This document shows, one piece after another, positions 1 to 8,324 of a DNA stretch of 42,695 bases. Under the pieces are notes generated by a model. That model was given only the letters and a program-made list of their open reading frames with translations. It made no database searches and was not told the DNA's origin. The DNA comes from a virus: positions 1 through 42,695 of the IMG/VR virus record IMGVR_UViG_3300022752_000135; one strand, given 5' to 3'. Numbering within the stretch: the stretch's first letter is position 1; every line of letters begins with the position of its first letter. The position numbers and the translations under genes were made by a program.

Positions 1-2190
1 AATTATATAACTAATAATCCAACATTTCAACCTTTGAACCCTTTGACACTTAACCCATATATTCCTGGTTCATTACCAGGTGATGGGACAATCGGTTCGC
101 CTACATTAGCAACAAGTATTGCCAACAACATAGACGCATGGAACTCCCTTAGAAAATATGTTGGAGTTTTTAACCAAACACCATTTAAATATACAGACTC
201 AGGAAGTGTAATTACAGATTTTTTTACAACAAACAATGGAATGGATATTGAATTTACAAAATCAAATGTTGAAGCATTATTTCCATTAATCAGATTATTT
301 GCAAAACAGAAAGCTGATGACACAACCTTAAATAAATTAAAATTCCAACAAGCGATTAATAATTTTTTATTACAACAACAGAATTTTAATGCTGAAAATT
401 TAACACAAACCTTCAATAAATTAAATGCAGACTTACCTACAATAACAACAAATACAACACCTATCAAAAATGCAACTTCAGGAAATGTTGGAAAGTTAGA
501 ACAATATTCCATTCTAAAAACAATGAATGATAAATGGATTTCGGGGACTGATTTTTTAAATAAAACAATATTTGAAGATTTTTTATTTCAAGATAAGGCC
601 GGTAGAGATATTGGAGATGAGTTTACAATCGACTTAGAAAAAATTAAAGGTTACTTCAAATCAAACGACAACCAAAATTATTTGTCACTAATATCTAAAA
701 TATGTTCTGAAAATAATATGGTTTTCTTTGCTTTACCGGCATACGTTAATTTTTACGGTATACAGCAGGCGGTGGCAAAAAGTACACCATTACCTGTGGA
801 TGCGACTGAAACATTGTTTGGAACATTTTTAGATGTTGATTATTTAAAAGCAACTCCAAAATTTTTATTACTTTATACTGGTAAACCATCAGAGTTTGTT
901 AGCAACAACTCGTCGTTTTCAAAATTTGCAAGTGATACATTTGACATAAGAAAATCTTCAGACAACCCATTAAGAGTACCGTCTAATCCCGAAGAAGACT
1001 ATTCTAAAAAAAATAGAGTAGTAGGTTTTAGCGTTGATTATGGAACCCAAAACCAAAGTATCTTTAAAAGTGTTGAAATAGATATGTCTGAAAAGAAAAA
1101 CACTGCGGAATCAAATAAAATTTATGCACAATTAGGCGCTTCTGTGTCAGGAGACAAAGTTGCTCAACAATCTGTTTCACTTTATAGTATTTACAAAAGT
1201 AGAAGTTATAATGTTAAAGTAGATATGATGGGTAACGCCATGATTCAACCAACTATGTACTTTAATTTAAGACATGTGCCACTATTTTATGGTCCGTACA
1301 TGGTTTTGTCTGTCAAACACAATATTTCTAAAACTAGTTTTTCCACAAGTTTTTCAGGGCCAAGAATATCAAGATATAGTTTACCACAACCAAATAGTTT
1401 ATTAGACACAATTAATCAAAATTATGTAAACGCATATAAAGAATTAATTTTAAAAGAATTTAAGACAACCGAACCAATCACAAATGTAAACACACAACAA
1501 GGTACAGTACAACCCGGAGCTTTACAGAGTCCTGAAAATATTTGCCTATCGAGTACAACGTTTACAACAACACCATTTGTATCAATTAATATAACACCAA
1601 TAAGTGTTGAAGACTTAAAAACTTTACTAACAACAAACATTCCAACAACCGAAGAAAAACTAAGACCTCTTTATTTTGGTATTGCGTTTTCTAGAATAAA
1701 TAATAAAGTTGACCAAGTAGTTTGCAACCCACCAAATTATAATTTGTATGAAATATCCACATCTAATAACTATACTGCAGATTTGAACGCTCTTATAACC
1801 CAACAAGTTTGTTTAACAACCGCATTAGAAAATGATACATCATCAAGACCTTTTGCATCTTTTTCAGATTTTGCAGTACCAACACAGTTTGTGCACGCTC
1901 AAGTAAAAAGTTTTTTACCTATAATAGAACAATTACAAAATTATAGCACAAATACTACAGACGCTGAAAAATATGCAGACGCATACACTGTATTCACATT
2001 ATTTTGGTTCGAAGGAAGATTTGTTAGCTCTGGTGGTGGGGTAGGTTTATATACAACCTTACCAAGTACAACAAATGATTTCATAACTAGAAAAAATGAT
2101 AAAGTTAATTCGTCTTTCCCAGATATAAAAGATATTTATAATAGATATTTTGGCTTATTTAAAAATAGTTATGGTATATTTTTCCCATAA
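1..2190 (+). CDS. Baseplate-hub-like tail protein, 5' end missing
   Basis: The frame is open to the left edge of the window, so the gene is partial; the first possible internal start is a TTG at 34, but codons before it are also open and the true start lies outside. About 729 codons are visible. The region at roughly 1019-1370 reads like the closing barrel of tail-hub proteins (T4 gp27 / VgrG / gpD type): a stretch of the form YNVKVDMMGNAMIQPTMYF followed by LFYGPYMVLSVKHNIS and a final strand ending in SGPRIS. That pattern (small-molecule-like barrel, 'metal-free' hub fold, 'G-P-Y-x-V' before a conserved His) is the basis of the call. The C-terminal third (about 1500-2190) is not recognised. 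Its place before other virion genes fits a baseplate role. Family assignment is an inference from sequence pattern only; another tail structural protein is possible. Confidence 0.5.
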   Translation, partial: NYITNNPTFQPLNPLTLNPYIPGSLPGDGTIGSPTLATSIANNIDAWNSLRKYVGVFNQTPFKYTDSGSVITDFFTTNNGMDIEFTKSNVEALFPLIRLFAKQKADDTTLNKLKFQQAINNFLLQQQNFNAENLTQTFNKLNADLPTITTNTTPIKNATSGNVGKLEQYSILKTMNDKWISGTDFLNKTIFEDFLFQDKAGRDIGDEFTIDLEKIKGYFKSNDNQNYLSLISKICSENNMVFFALPAYVNFYGIQQAVAKSTPLPVDATETLFGTFLDVDYLKATPKFLLLYTGKPSEFVSNNSSFSKFASDTFDIRKSSDNPLRVPSNPEEDYSKKNRVVGFSVDYGTQNQSIFKSVEIDMSEKKNTAESNKIYAQLGASVSGDKVAQQSVSLYSIYKSRSYNVKVDMMGNAMIQPTMYFNLRHVPLFYGPYMVLSVKHNISKTSFSTSFSGPRISRYSLPQPNSLLDTINQNYVNAYKELILKEFKTTEPITNVNTQQGTVQPGALQSPENICLSSTTFTTTPFVSINITPISVEDLKTLLTTNIPTTEEKLRPLYFGIAFSRINNKVDQVVCNPPNYNLYEISTSNNYTADLNALITQQVCLTTALENDTSSRPFASFSDFAVPTQFVHAQVKSFLPIIEQLQNYSTNTTDAEKYADAYTVFTLFWFEGRFVSSGGGVGLYTTLPSTTNDFITRKNDKVNSSFPDIKDIYNRYFGLFKNSYGIFFP

Positions 2191-2195
2191 CATAA

Positions 2196-2203
2196 TATTT
2201 ATA
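2196..2203 (+). promoter_or_regulatory. TATTTATA box, candidate phage promoter element
   Basis: Exact TATTTATA in the 25-base gap, ending 12 bases before the ATG at 2216. The same octamer recurs in front of several other genes of the window, mostly structural ones. Promoter activity is inferred; one copy also lies inside the preceding coding region (2133-2140), so the octamer alone is not proof. Confidence 0.35.
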
Positions 2204-2215
2204 TAAAAAAAAACT

Positions 2216-2440
2216 ATGGAAATAAAAATGTTATTAGATAATTATCTTAGAAAAGATACTAAAATTACACAAAAAGATAAAGGTAATGGGTATCAAGAAG
2301 TTTGTGATTTAGACACTGGCGATTGTTATACAATTAGAATGAAAGACGGTCTAATTGAAAGAGTTGATAATACCATAAAAACAAACAGAACACTAAAAGT
2401 TGAGACACCACAAGGAGTTAAAACATTATTAAACGGATAG
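2216..2440 (+). CDS. Small hypothetical protein (74 aa)
   Basis: Short unrecognised protein, rich in Lys, Asp and Thr, with no signal peptide or membrane segment. It contains a CDLDTGDCYTIRMKDG stretch that looks like a small beta-hairpin with two Cys. The start at 2216 follows an A-run and a TATTTATA box; an alternative ATG lies four codons later. It ends five bases before the next gene, so the two are probably co-transcribed. Position between a tail-hub-like gene and a probable virion protein suggests a late gene, but no function can be assigned. Confidence 0.6.
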   Translation: MEIKMLLDNYLRKDTKITQKDKGNGYQEVCDLDTGDCYTIRMKDGLIERVDNTIKTNRTLKVETPQGVKTLLNG

Positions 2441-2444
2441 AAAA

Positions 2445-3137
2445 ATGAGTATAGAAAAACAAATTTTAGAAGAGTTAAAACGTTTTAACCAAATAACAAA
2501 ATATATTAATGAACAAGAAGTTCCACCACCAGCTCCCGATGCAGGAGCAGGTGCACCACCAGCTCCCGATGCAGGAGCAGGGGCACCACCAGCTCCCGAT
2601 GCAGGAGCAGGAACACCGCCATCCCCCGATGCAGGAAAAGCAGACACAGGAGGAGCCGATGCAATACCAGAACCTGTAGACGTTGATTCTGACCCTGATG
2701 TTGAAGAAGTTGATACAAAAAAAGATGAAGAAGGAGAAGGAACCGAAGAATTAGATATTACAGATTTAGTAACAACTCAAGAAGAAATTAAAACCAAACA
2801 AGAAGAGTTCATGGATAGTATGTTTTCTAAATTAAATGATTTAGAAACAAAATTAAATCAAATGGACCAAATAATGGCAAAAATAAATTCAATTGAAAAT
2901 AAAGTAGAAAAAAGTAGACCAAAGTCTCCTGAAGAAAAATTGATGTTACGTTCACTTGATTCTTATCCTTATAACCAAAAATTAACAGATTATTTTGAAG
3001 ATAAAAAAGAAGACTTTGAAAAACAAGGTAAAGAAGAATATATTCTAACATCAGATGAGGTTGAAAACTATTCACCAAATGAAGTTAAAAAAACATTTGG
3101 TATTTTTGACCAAGATGAAGATGAAAATACTTATTGA
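2445..3137 (+). CDS. Pro/Ala-repeat, coiled-coil acidic protein, possible head core or internal protein
   Basis: 230 residues in four parts. Residues 1-23 form a basic amphipathic helix ending in KYINE, which resembles a T4 capsid-targeting peptide with an (I/L)-x-E prohead-protease site. Residues about 26-65 are four Pro/Ala/Gly/Asp decapeptides of the PPAPDAGAGA type. Residues about 66-105 are strongly acidic. Residues about 110-155 are a heptad-rich coiled coil (LNDLETKLNQMDQIMAKI). The rest is a charged domain beginning LRSLDSYPYN. The shape fits a scaffold or internal head protein, but this is inference; no family was recognised with certainty. The ATG sits four bases after the preceding stop. 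A Rho-independent terminator follows at 3161. Confidence 0.6.
   Translation: MSIEKQILEELKRFNQITKYINEQEVPPPAPDAGAGAPPAPDAGAGAPPAPDAGAGTPPSPDAGKADTGGADAIPEPVDVDSDPDVEEVDTKKDEEGEGTEELDITDLVTTQEEIKTKQEEFMDSMFSKLNDLETKLNQMDQIMAKINSIENKVEKSRPKSPEEKLMLRSLDSYPYNQKLTDYFEDKKEDFEKQGKEEYILTSDEVENYSPNEVKKTFGIFDQDEDENTY
2521..2640 (+). repeat. Four tandem 30-bp repeats inside a coding region
   Basis: Four consecutive 30-bp units start at 2521, 2551, 2581 and 2611 and encode PPAPDAGAGA-type decapeptides. The first three are identical from base 4 or 5 of the unit onward; the fourth has diverged. Composition is far more GC-rich than the surrounding DNA. The unit length keeps the reading frame, so copy-number change would alter linker length only. 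Confidence 0.9.
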
Positions 3138-3160
3138 TAACTTTTCATAATTATATTTTT

Positions 3161-3187
3161 GAGGGAAGAATTATCTTCCCTTTTTTA
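3161..3187 (+). terminator. Rho-independent terminator after the coiled-coil gene
   Basis: Hairpin AGGGAAGA / TCTTCCCT with a four-base ATTA loop, followed by a run of six T. It separates the preceding virion-type genes from the ssb unit. Confidence 0.85.
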
Positions 3188-3188
3188 T

Positions 3189-3218
3189 TTGACAAAAACA
3201 AAACTTCACTTATATTTT
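3189..3218 (+). promoter_or_regulatory. Host-like promoter of the ssb gene
   Basis: TTGACA at 3189-3194 and TATATTTT at 3211-3218, 16 bases apart. Read in the Bacteroidetes layout this is TTG-N19-TAnnTTT(G), with T instead of the last G. It lies directly after a terminator and about 35 bases before the ssb ATG. The primase promoter at 42112 has the same two elements with the same spacing, which strengthens the call. Confidence 0.65.
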
Positions 3219-3253
3219 TCATAGATAAAAGAGTAAAAACTAAAAAATTATTT

Positions 3254-4108
3254 ATGGCAAATTCAGTATTAGATTCAGTACTAGCTCAGTACGAAAAAAA
3301 TTCAACATCGAGCAACAACACAAAAACAAACATTTCTCAAGAAGACAGATTAAAAAAGTATTTTTCTGCAATTCTTCAAAAGAATGAAAAATCTGCATCA
3401 CGAAGAATTCGTATCTTACCTACAAAAGATGGTTCATCACCATTTGTTGAAGTTTGGTATCATGAAATCCAAGTTAACGGACAGTGGGTTAAGTTGTATG
3501 ACCCTGAAAAAAATGACAACGAACGTTCACCTTTGACTGAAGTTTATAACGAACTAATTTCAACAGGAAAAAAAGAAGACAAAGAGTTGGCATCACAATA
3601 TCGTTCACGTTTGTTCTATATTGTAAAAGTTATTGACCGAGACAATGAACAAGATGGCGTTAAGTTTTGGCGATTCAAACACAACTACAAACAAGAAGGC
3701 GTTTTGGATAAAATTCTTCCTATTTGGAAAGCTAAAGGCGATGTAACTGACGCAGAAAAAGGTCGTGATTTAATTATTGAACTAACAAGAGCTAAAACAC
3801 CACAAGGTAAAGAGTATACTGTTATTCAAACAATCATGTATGATGACCCTCAAGTTTTACACAAAGATAAAGAAATTATGGAAGGGTGGATACAAGATGA
3901 ACTTACATGGAGTGATGTGTATTCAAAAAAACCAGTAGAATATTTAGAAGCGGTTGCAGTTGGCGAAACACCAATTTGGTCATCTGAACTTAAAAAGTAT
4001 ATTTACGGAGAAGAAGCTGAAGTATCACTTGGAGGTGCAAAACAAGAAATCAATTCAGTTATTGACCCACAGGCGGACGAAGAACCATCAGAAGATTTAC
4101 CATTCTAA
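3254..4108 (+). CDS. gp32-like single-stranded DNA-binding protein
   Basis: 284 residues, close to T4 gp32 (301). The central part follows the gp32 OB-fold pattern: RRIRILPTKDGSSPFVEVWYH near residues 50-70, then VNGQWVKLYDP, and FYIVKVIDRDNEQDGVKFWRF near 121-141. The C-terminus is acidic and ends EPSEDLPF, like the partner-binding tip of bacterial SSB proteins. The His/Cys zinc site that T4 gp32 carries between these blocks is absent; a Cys-free loop (YDPEKNDNERSPLTEVYNE) takes its place. I chose the ATG at 3254, because the open frame upstream to 3134 overlaps the terminator and promoter and has no protein-like character. It should coat ssDNA during replication and recombination with UvsX. 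It forms a single-gene unit with its own promoter and terminator. Confidence 0.85.
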   Translation: MANSVLDSVLAQYEKNSTSSNNTKTNISQEDRLKKYFSAILQKNEKSASRRIRILPTKDGSSPFVEVWYHEIQVNGQWVKLYDPEKNDNERSPLTEVYNELISTGKKEDKELASQYRSRLFYIVKVIDRDNEQDGVKFWRFKHNYKQEGVLDKILPIWKAKGDVTDAEKGRDLIIELTRAKTPQGKEYTVIQTIMYDDPQVLHKDKEIMEGWIQDELTWSDVYSKKPVEYLEAVAVGETPIWSSELKKYIYGEEAEVSLGGAKQEINSVIDPQADEEPSEDLPF

Positions 4109-4116
4109 TTTGGATT

Positions 4117-4157
4117 AAACATGGATACTTTCATACGTATTGTATCCATGTTTTTTT
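4117..4157 (+). terminator. Strong Rho-independent terminator after ssb
   Basis: Perfect 12-bp stem AAACATGGATAC / GTATCCATGTTT with a 13-base loop, then continuing T residues. It isolates the ssb gene from the replication block that starts at 4180. Confidence 0.9.
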
Positions 4158-4179
4158 ATAAACAAAACAAATAAAAAAA

Positions 4180-4410
4180 ATGAATTCAATTATTACAGAA
4201 AAATTAAAAGATGCTTTAGTAAAAAAATACGAGGCGGAAATATCAGACGCAGAAGCAAGACTTTATATTTATTTTTCAAACCCTGTTGGTATTGGTGAAC
4301 ATCCACAACATACAGAAGAAATGGATATTTTAGTTGAGAAACTAACAAATGCAAAAGACAAATTGGAAACAATTAAAAATTTTAAAATTTATGAATTAAA
4401 TGGCAATTAA
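4180..4410 (+). CDS. Small conserved-looking protein upstream of uvsX (76 aa)
   Basis: Mostly helical protein with a central loop NPVGIGEHPQHTEEMD flanked by two helices, the second ending in KDKLETIKNFKIYEL. From memory, short proteins with an NPVGIGEHP loop occur in other T4-like phages, but I know no function. It follows an A-rich leader after the ssb terminator and overlaps the uvsX start by 11 bases, which suggests translational coupling. No clear promoter was seen in the short gap before it. Confidence 0.7.
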   Translation: MNSIITEKLKDALVKKYEAEISDAEARLYIYFSNPVGIGEHPQHTEEMDILVEKLTNAKDKLETIKNFKIYELNGN

Positions 4411-5407
4411 AAAAAATGACTTTGGGGCTTTGAAAAAAAAGTTTTCAACTTCAGCAAAATACAAACCACAAAGGTTTTTTGACCTTGGAGAACCTTTTTT
4501 AGACGCTGTCGGGTTACCTGGCCCAGCTATGGGTCACATCAATATGTTTTTAGGTCATTCAGATACAGGTAAAACAACAGCATTAGTTAAGACCGCTGTT
4601 GACGCTCAAAAAAAAGGTATTTTACCTGTGTTCATCATTACAGAGCAAAAATGGTCCTTTGAACATGCTAAGCTTATGGGGTTCGAATGTGAAGAGGTTG
4701 TTGACACAGAAACCGGAGAATTAGAATGGGACGGATTTTATATATTCAATAATAACTTTGATTATATTGAACAAATCACAGACTACATTAATGATTTACT
4801 AGACGCTCAAGAAAAGGGTGATTTAGATTATTCATTATGTATTATGTGGGACTCAGTCGGTTCTGTTCCTTGTAAAATGACTTACGAAGGTAAAGGAGGA
4901 AAACAGCACAACGCAAGTGTTTTAGCCGATAAAATTGGAATGGGAATTAATCAACGTATTTCAGGCTCACGTAAAGCAGACTCTAAATATGAAAACACAC
5001 TAATTGTTGTCAACCAACCTTGGGTTGAATTACCTGATAATCCATTTGGACAGCCAAAAATTAAAGCAAAAGGCGGTGAAGCAATTTGGTTAAACTCATC
5101 ATTAGTATTCTTGTTTGGAAACCAAAAAGGTGCCGGCACTACAAAAATTACAGCAACTAAAGATAAAAGAACTGTAAAGTTTGCATCAAGAACAAAAGTT
5201 TCTGTTATGAAAAATCACATCAACGGACTTGGTTTTGAAGACGGAAAGATTATTGTAACACCACACGGGTTCTTACCAGGAAAAGAAGCTTCCGAAGAAA
5301 AGGCATCGATAGAACAATATAAAAAAGATTACGCTGAATATTGGAAGGAAATAATCGGAGTTGATGGTGAATTTGATTTGAAAGCAGAAAAAGAAGAAGT
5401 AGAGTAG
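4400..5407 (+). CDS. uvsX: UvsX/RecA-like recombinase
   Basis: 335 residues with the RecA core. Walker A is GHSDTGKTT at 52-60; the strand after it ends in ITEQKW, where RecA has its catalytic Glu region; Walker B is CIMWDS at 147-152. The L1-like segment lies near 180-192 (MGINQRISGSRK) and the L2/sensor region near 201-228 (LIVVNQPWVELP...KAKGGEAIW), matching RecA's INQ...TGGNALK pattern. It should form filaments on ssDNA and catalyse strand exchange in recombination-dependent replication, acting with the gp32-like protein and helicase. It is somewhat shorter than T4 UvsX (about 390). The start overlaps the preceding small gene; the C-terminus is acidic (EKEEVE). Confidence 0.9.
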   Translation: MAIKKNDFGALKKKFSTSAKYKPQRFFDLGEPFLDAVGLPGPAMGHINMFLGHSDTGKTTALVKTAVDAQKKGILPVFIITEQKWSFEHAKLMGFECEEVVDTETGELEWDGFYIFNNNFDYIEQITDYINDLLDAQEKGDLDYSLCIMWDSVGSVPCKMTYEGKGGKQHNASVLADKIGMGINQRISGSRKADSKYENTLIVVNQPWVELPDNPFGQPKIKAKGGEAIWLNSSLVFLFGNQKGAGTTKITATKDKRTVKFASRTKVSVMKNHINGLGFEDGKIIVTPHGFLPGKEASEEKASIEQYKKDYAEYWKEIIGVDGEFDLKAEKEEVE

Positions 5408-5428
5408 TAACAATTAAAAACAAAAAAA

Positions 5429-6436
5429 GTGACAAAAACCTTATTGGTTGATGGGAACAATTTGATGAAAATTGGTTTTCATGGGGTAAAGGATTATTTT
5501 TACAAAGAAAAACATATTGGGGCTATTTGGCATTTTTTAAATACTTTAAGAAAGTTTTTAGATGAAAACAACTATAATAAAGTTGTAGTATTTTGGGATA
5601 GCGACACAAACTCTTCGCAGAGAAGGATAATATACCCAAAGTATAAATTGAATCGTAGAGACCTTTCTAATGAGTTTAAACAAGATTCTTACGAAGAACA
5701 AAAACAACGAGTTAAACAATATCTTGAAGAGATGTTTGTTAGACAGCTTGAAGTTGAAAATTCAGAAGCGGATGATTTAATTGCGTATTACTGTCAAATT
5801 TCTGAAGACGAGGATAAAACAATTTTCTCAAGCGATAGAGACCTTACACAACTTATATCTATAAAAGTTTCTATCTATTCACCATCCACAAAAAGATATT
5901 ATAAGATGGGGGACACCATTAAAATGAGCGATTTTGAAGTTCCCCATTATAATGTCAAAACTATTAAAATCTTTACAGGTGATTCATCCGATAATATAGA
6001 CGGTATTTTTTATTTGGGAGAAAAAACTTTAATTAAGTTTTTTCCTGAACTACTTGAAAAAGAAGTTAAATTATCTGATATTTTGTCAAAAGGGGAAGAA
6101 TTACTTAAAGAAAATAAAGACAACAAATCATTACAAAATCTTTTGTCTGGTAAAACAAAAGAAGGGGTATTTGGCGATGAATTTTATGTTATTAATAAAA
6201 GACTAATTGATTTAAGTGAACCACTAATAAATCAAGAAGGTAAGGATTTAGTCAATACGTACTATTCAGAATCATTGGACCCTGATGGTAGGGGATACAA
6301 AAACCTAATTCGTATGATGATGGAAGATGGATTATTTAAATACCTACCAAAAATAAATGATAATTGGATTTATTTTTTAAAACCATTTTTAAAGTTAACA
6401 AGAAAAGAAAAAACAAAATTTAAAACAAAAAATTAA
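5429..6436 (+). CDS. 5'-3' exonuclease / flap nuclease, T4 RNase H type
   Basis: 335 residues, GTG start, 21 bases after uvsX. PIN-like nuclease with metal-binding acids in the expected order: LLVDGNNLM (D8), VVFWDSDT (D57/D59), EADD at 113-116, SSDRD at 134-138. The helix-hairpin-helix block GDSSDNIDGIFYLGEKT at 184-200 is the classic 5'-exonuclease/FEN signature. In T4 this enzyme (Rnh) removes RNA primers and flaps from lagging-strand fragments; the position among replication genes fits. Length is close to T4 RNase H (305). The C-terminal lysine-rich end (TRKEKTKFKTK) may bind DNA. Confidence in the family is high; the exact substrate preference is inferred. Confidence 0.88.
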   Translation: MTKTLLVDGNNLMKIGFHGVKDYFYKEKHIGAIWHFLNTLRKFLDENNYNKVVVFWDSDTNSSQRRIIYPKYKLNRRDLSNEFKQDSYEEQKQRVKQYLEEMFVRQLEVENSEADDLIAYYCQISEDEDKTIFSSDRDLTQLISIKVSIYSPSTKRYYKMGDTIKMSDFEVPHYNVKTIKIFTGDSSDNIDGIFYLGEKTLIKFFPELLEKEVKLSDILSKGEELLKENKDNKSLQNLLSGKTKEGVFGDEFYVINKRLIDLSEPLINQEGKDLVNTYYSESLDPDGRGYKNLIRMMMEDGLFKYLPKINDNWIYFLKPFLKLTRKEKTKFKTKN

Positions 6437-6440
6437 AATT

Positions 6441-6893
6441 ATGAAAGAAAATCAGGAAATTACTAAAGTAGAATTTCTAATTACATTGAATGACAACTTT
6501 GTAGTACAACGATTCTTCAATGTAAGAAACATTAACCAAAAGGCTAAAAATAGTGTTGAGTTATTTAATTACATGAAATCATTGTCAGAAGATTTAAAAA
6601 CAAAACTAAGAAACAAATCAGTATTCTATATGTTGGAAAATCAATTTCAAATTGAAGAAGACCCAACTATTTTAGATACTTCAAATACTGACGGACCAGA
6701 AGTATTTAATTTAATTATTCGAATTGGAAATGAGACAATTTGTCATAGAATTATTGATGCTAAAGTATACCCGCCAAAGGCTAGATATACCCTGGATGTA
6801 CGACCAACAATAAAAACAACATTAAAAGACTTAACTGACATTTTTTCAGCTAAAAATTTATCTTATAACTACCTCAATTATTCGTTGGCTTAA
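6441..6893 (+). CDS. Hypothetical protein in the replication block (150 aa)
   Basis: Not recognised. A mixed alpha/beta, soluble protein that starts EVTKVEFLITLNDNFVVQRFF-like strands and has a central helical segment (KNSVELFNYMKSLSEDLKTKL). It lies four bases after the exonuclease gene and 37 bases before the helicase, with an AAAATTATG start context shared with neighbouring genes. The location suggests an accessory replication role, for example a helicase partner, but there is no sequence evidence for a specific function. Confidence 0.65.
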   Translation: MKENQEITKVEFLITLNDNFVVQRFFNVRNINQKAKNSVELFNYMKSLSEDLKTKLRNKSVFYMLENQFQIEEDPTILDTSNTDGPEVFNLIIRIGNETICHRIIDAKVYPPKARYTLDVRPTIKTTLKDLTDIFSAKNLSYNYLNYSLA

Positions 6894-6930
6894 TCATATT
6901 TATCATATAGAAACAAAAAAAATACAGATT

Positions 6931-8310
6931 ATGTCAGACAAAAAAAACTTCGGATATTTAGGAAATACTTTTCAAATTCAATTATTAAACAATATTATTT
7001 TATATAAGGATTTTTCAAATTCTATTCTTGAAGTTATTGACCCGCACTATTTTGACAACCAATATTTTCGTATCATTTGTCAAATGATTAAAGAATTCTA
7101 TTCAAAATATGAACATACTCCAACATTTGATACAATAGAACAACTAACAAAGTCAGAAATAACTTCTCCAATGGCTCAAAAAAGTGTTTTGGACACATTG
7201 CAACAAGTAAAAGATGTGTCTGATGATGCTTCATTATTTGTTCAAGAAAAGTCATTAAAATTTTGTAAACAACAAGAATTACAAAAAGTTATGACCAAAG
7301 CTCAATCAATTATCGATAAGGGTGATTTTGAAAGCTATGACCATTTGGAAGAAATGGTAAGAGGAGCGCTACAAGTTGGTGAGTTGGATAAGGGAACAAG
7401 TGACATTTTCTTCAACCTTGACGAAGTGCTAAACGAAGACTATAGACACCCAATACCAATTGGTGTTTCTGGTATTGACAATCTGTTGAAAGGAGGATTA
7501 GCTAAGGGTGAAATTGGTGTTATTTTGGCCCCAACAGGTGTTGGTAAATCAACTTTTACCACAAAAATTGCAAACCACGCATTCAACTTGGGGTATAATG
7601 TTCTTCAAATATTTTTTGAAGACAATCCAAAAATTATACAAAGAAAACATTTTACACTTTGGACAGGAATTCATCCTGATGATATGTCTGAAAAAAAAGA
7701 AGAAGTCATGGCGAAGGTAAAACAAATTAAAGAAACTATGAAAAATAAGTTAATTATTAAAAAACTACCTTCGGATACTGTGACTATGAATCAAATCAAA
7801 AATCAAGTTAGAAAAATGATGGCTGAAGGAAATAGAATTGATATGATTATTTTAGATTACATTGACTGTGTTGTTCCTGACAAAATGTTGGGCGATGAAT
7901 GGAAAAGTGAGGGGTCAGTAATGAGAGGATTTGAGGCCATGTGTCATGAGTTGGACATTGTAGGATGGACTGCAACTCAAGGAAATCGTAACTCTATTTC
8001 ATCAGATGTGGTTACAACAGACCAAATGGGAGGGTCCATAAAAAAAGCTCAAGTAGGTCATGTTATCATCACTGTTGCAAAGAGTCTACAACAAAAAGAA
8101 ATGAATTTGGCAACAATCGCAATTACTAAATCAAGAATTGGTAAAGACGGTGTTGTTTTTGAAAATTGTAAGTTTAACAATGGAATGTTAGAAATAGATA
8201 CAGAACAAAGCATGACTTTCTTAGGTTTAGAAGAACAAAAAGAAGAAAGAAATAAAAATAGAATAAAGGAGCTTTTAGAAAAGAAAAAGCAAAAAGAACA
8301 ACAATCTTAA
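6931..8310 (+). CDS. Replicative DNA helicase, gp41/DnaB-like
   Basis: 459 residues. An N-terminal helical domain (about 1-150) is followed by a RecA-type motor: Walker A APTGVGKST at 200-208, a FFEDN strand end at 228-232, Walker B MIILDYID at 305-312, the TQGNR motif at 349-353 (DnaB motif H4 region) and ITKSRIGKDG at 398-407 matching the arginine-finger/'KxRxGxxG' block of DnaB-type helicases. It should form the hexamer that unwinds the fork and work with the primase encoded at the right edge. Size matches T4 gp41 (475). The Lys/Glu-rich C-terminal tail is not part of the core. A variant TATTTATC box lies at 6897-6904. Confidence 0.9.
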   Translation: MSDKKNFGYLGNTFQIQLLNNIILYKDFSNSILEVIDPHYFDNQYFRIICQMIKEFYSKYEHTPTFDTIEQLTKSEITSPMAQKSVLDTLQQVKDVSDDASLFVQEKSLKFCKQQELQKVMTKAQSIIDKGDFESYDHLEEMVRGALQVGELDKGTSDIFFNLDEVLNEDYRHPIPIGVSGIDNLLKGGLAKGEIGVILAPTGVGKSTFTTKIANHAFNLGYNVLQIFFEDNPKIIQRKHFTLWTGIHPDDMSEKKEEVMAKVKQIKETMKNKLIIKKLPSDTVTMNQIKNQVRKMMAEGNRIDMIILDYIDCVVPDKMLGDEWKSEGSVMRGFEAMCHELDIVGWTATQGNRNSISSDVVTTDQMGGSIKKAQVGHVIITVAKSLQQKEMNLATIAITKSRIGKDGVVFENCKFNNGMLEIDTEQSMTFLGLEEQKEERNKNRIKELLEKKKQKEQQS

Positions 8311-8324
8311 ATTAATTAAAAATT

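Noticed and set aside
27-512. Minus-strand open frame at the left edge
   Set aside because: Opposite the strongly protein-like partial hub gene; no supporting context.
2429-2718. Minus-strand frames across the Pro/Ala repeats
   Set aside because: Shadows of the 30-bp repeats of the 2445 gene.
3134-3253. N-terminal extension of the gp32-like protein to 3134
   Set aside because: The extension overlaps a terminator hairpin and the promoter and has no protein-like pattern; the ATG at 3254 begins the family-like sequence.
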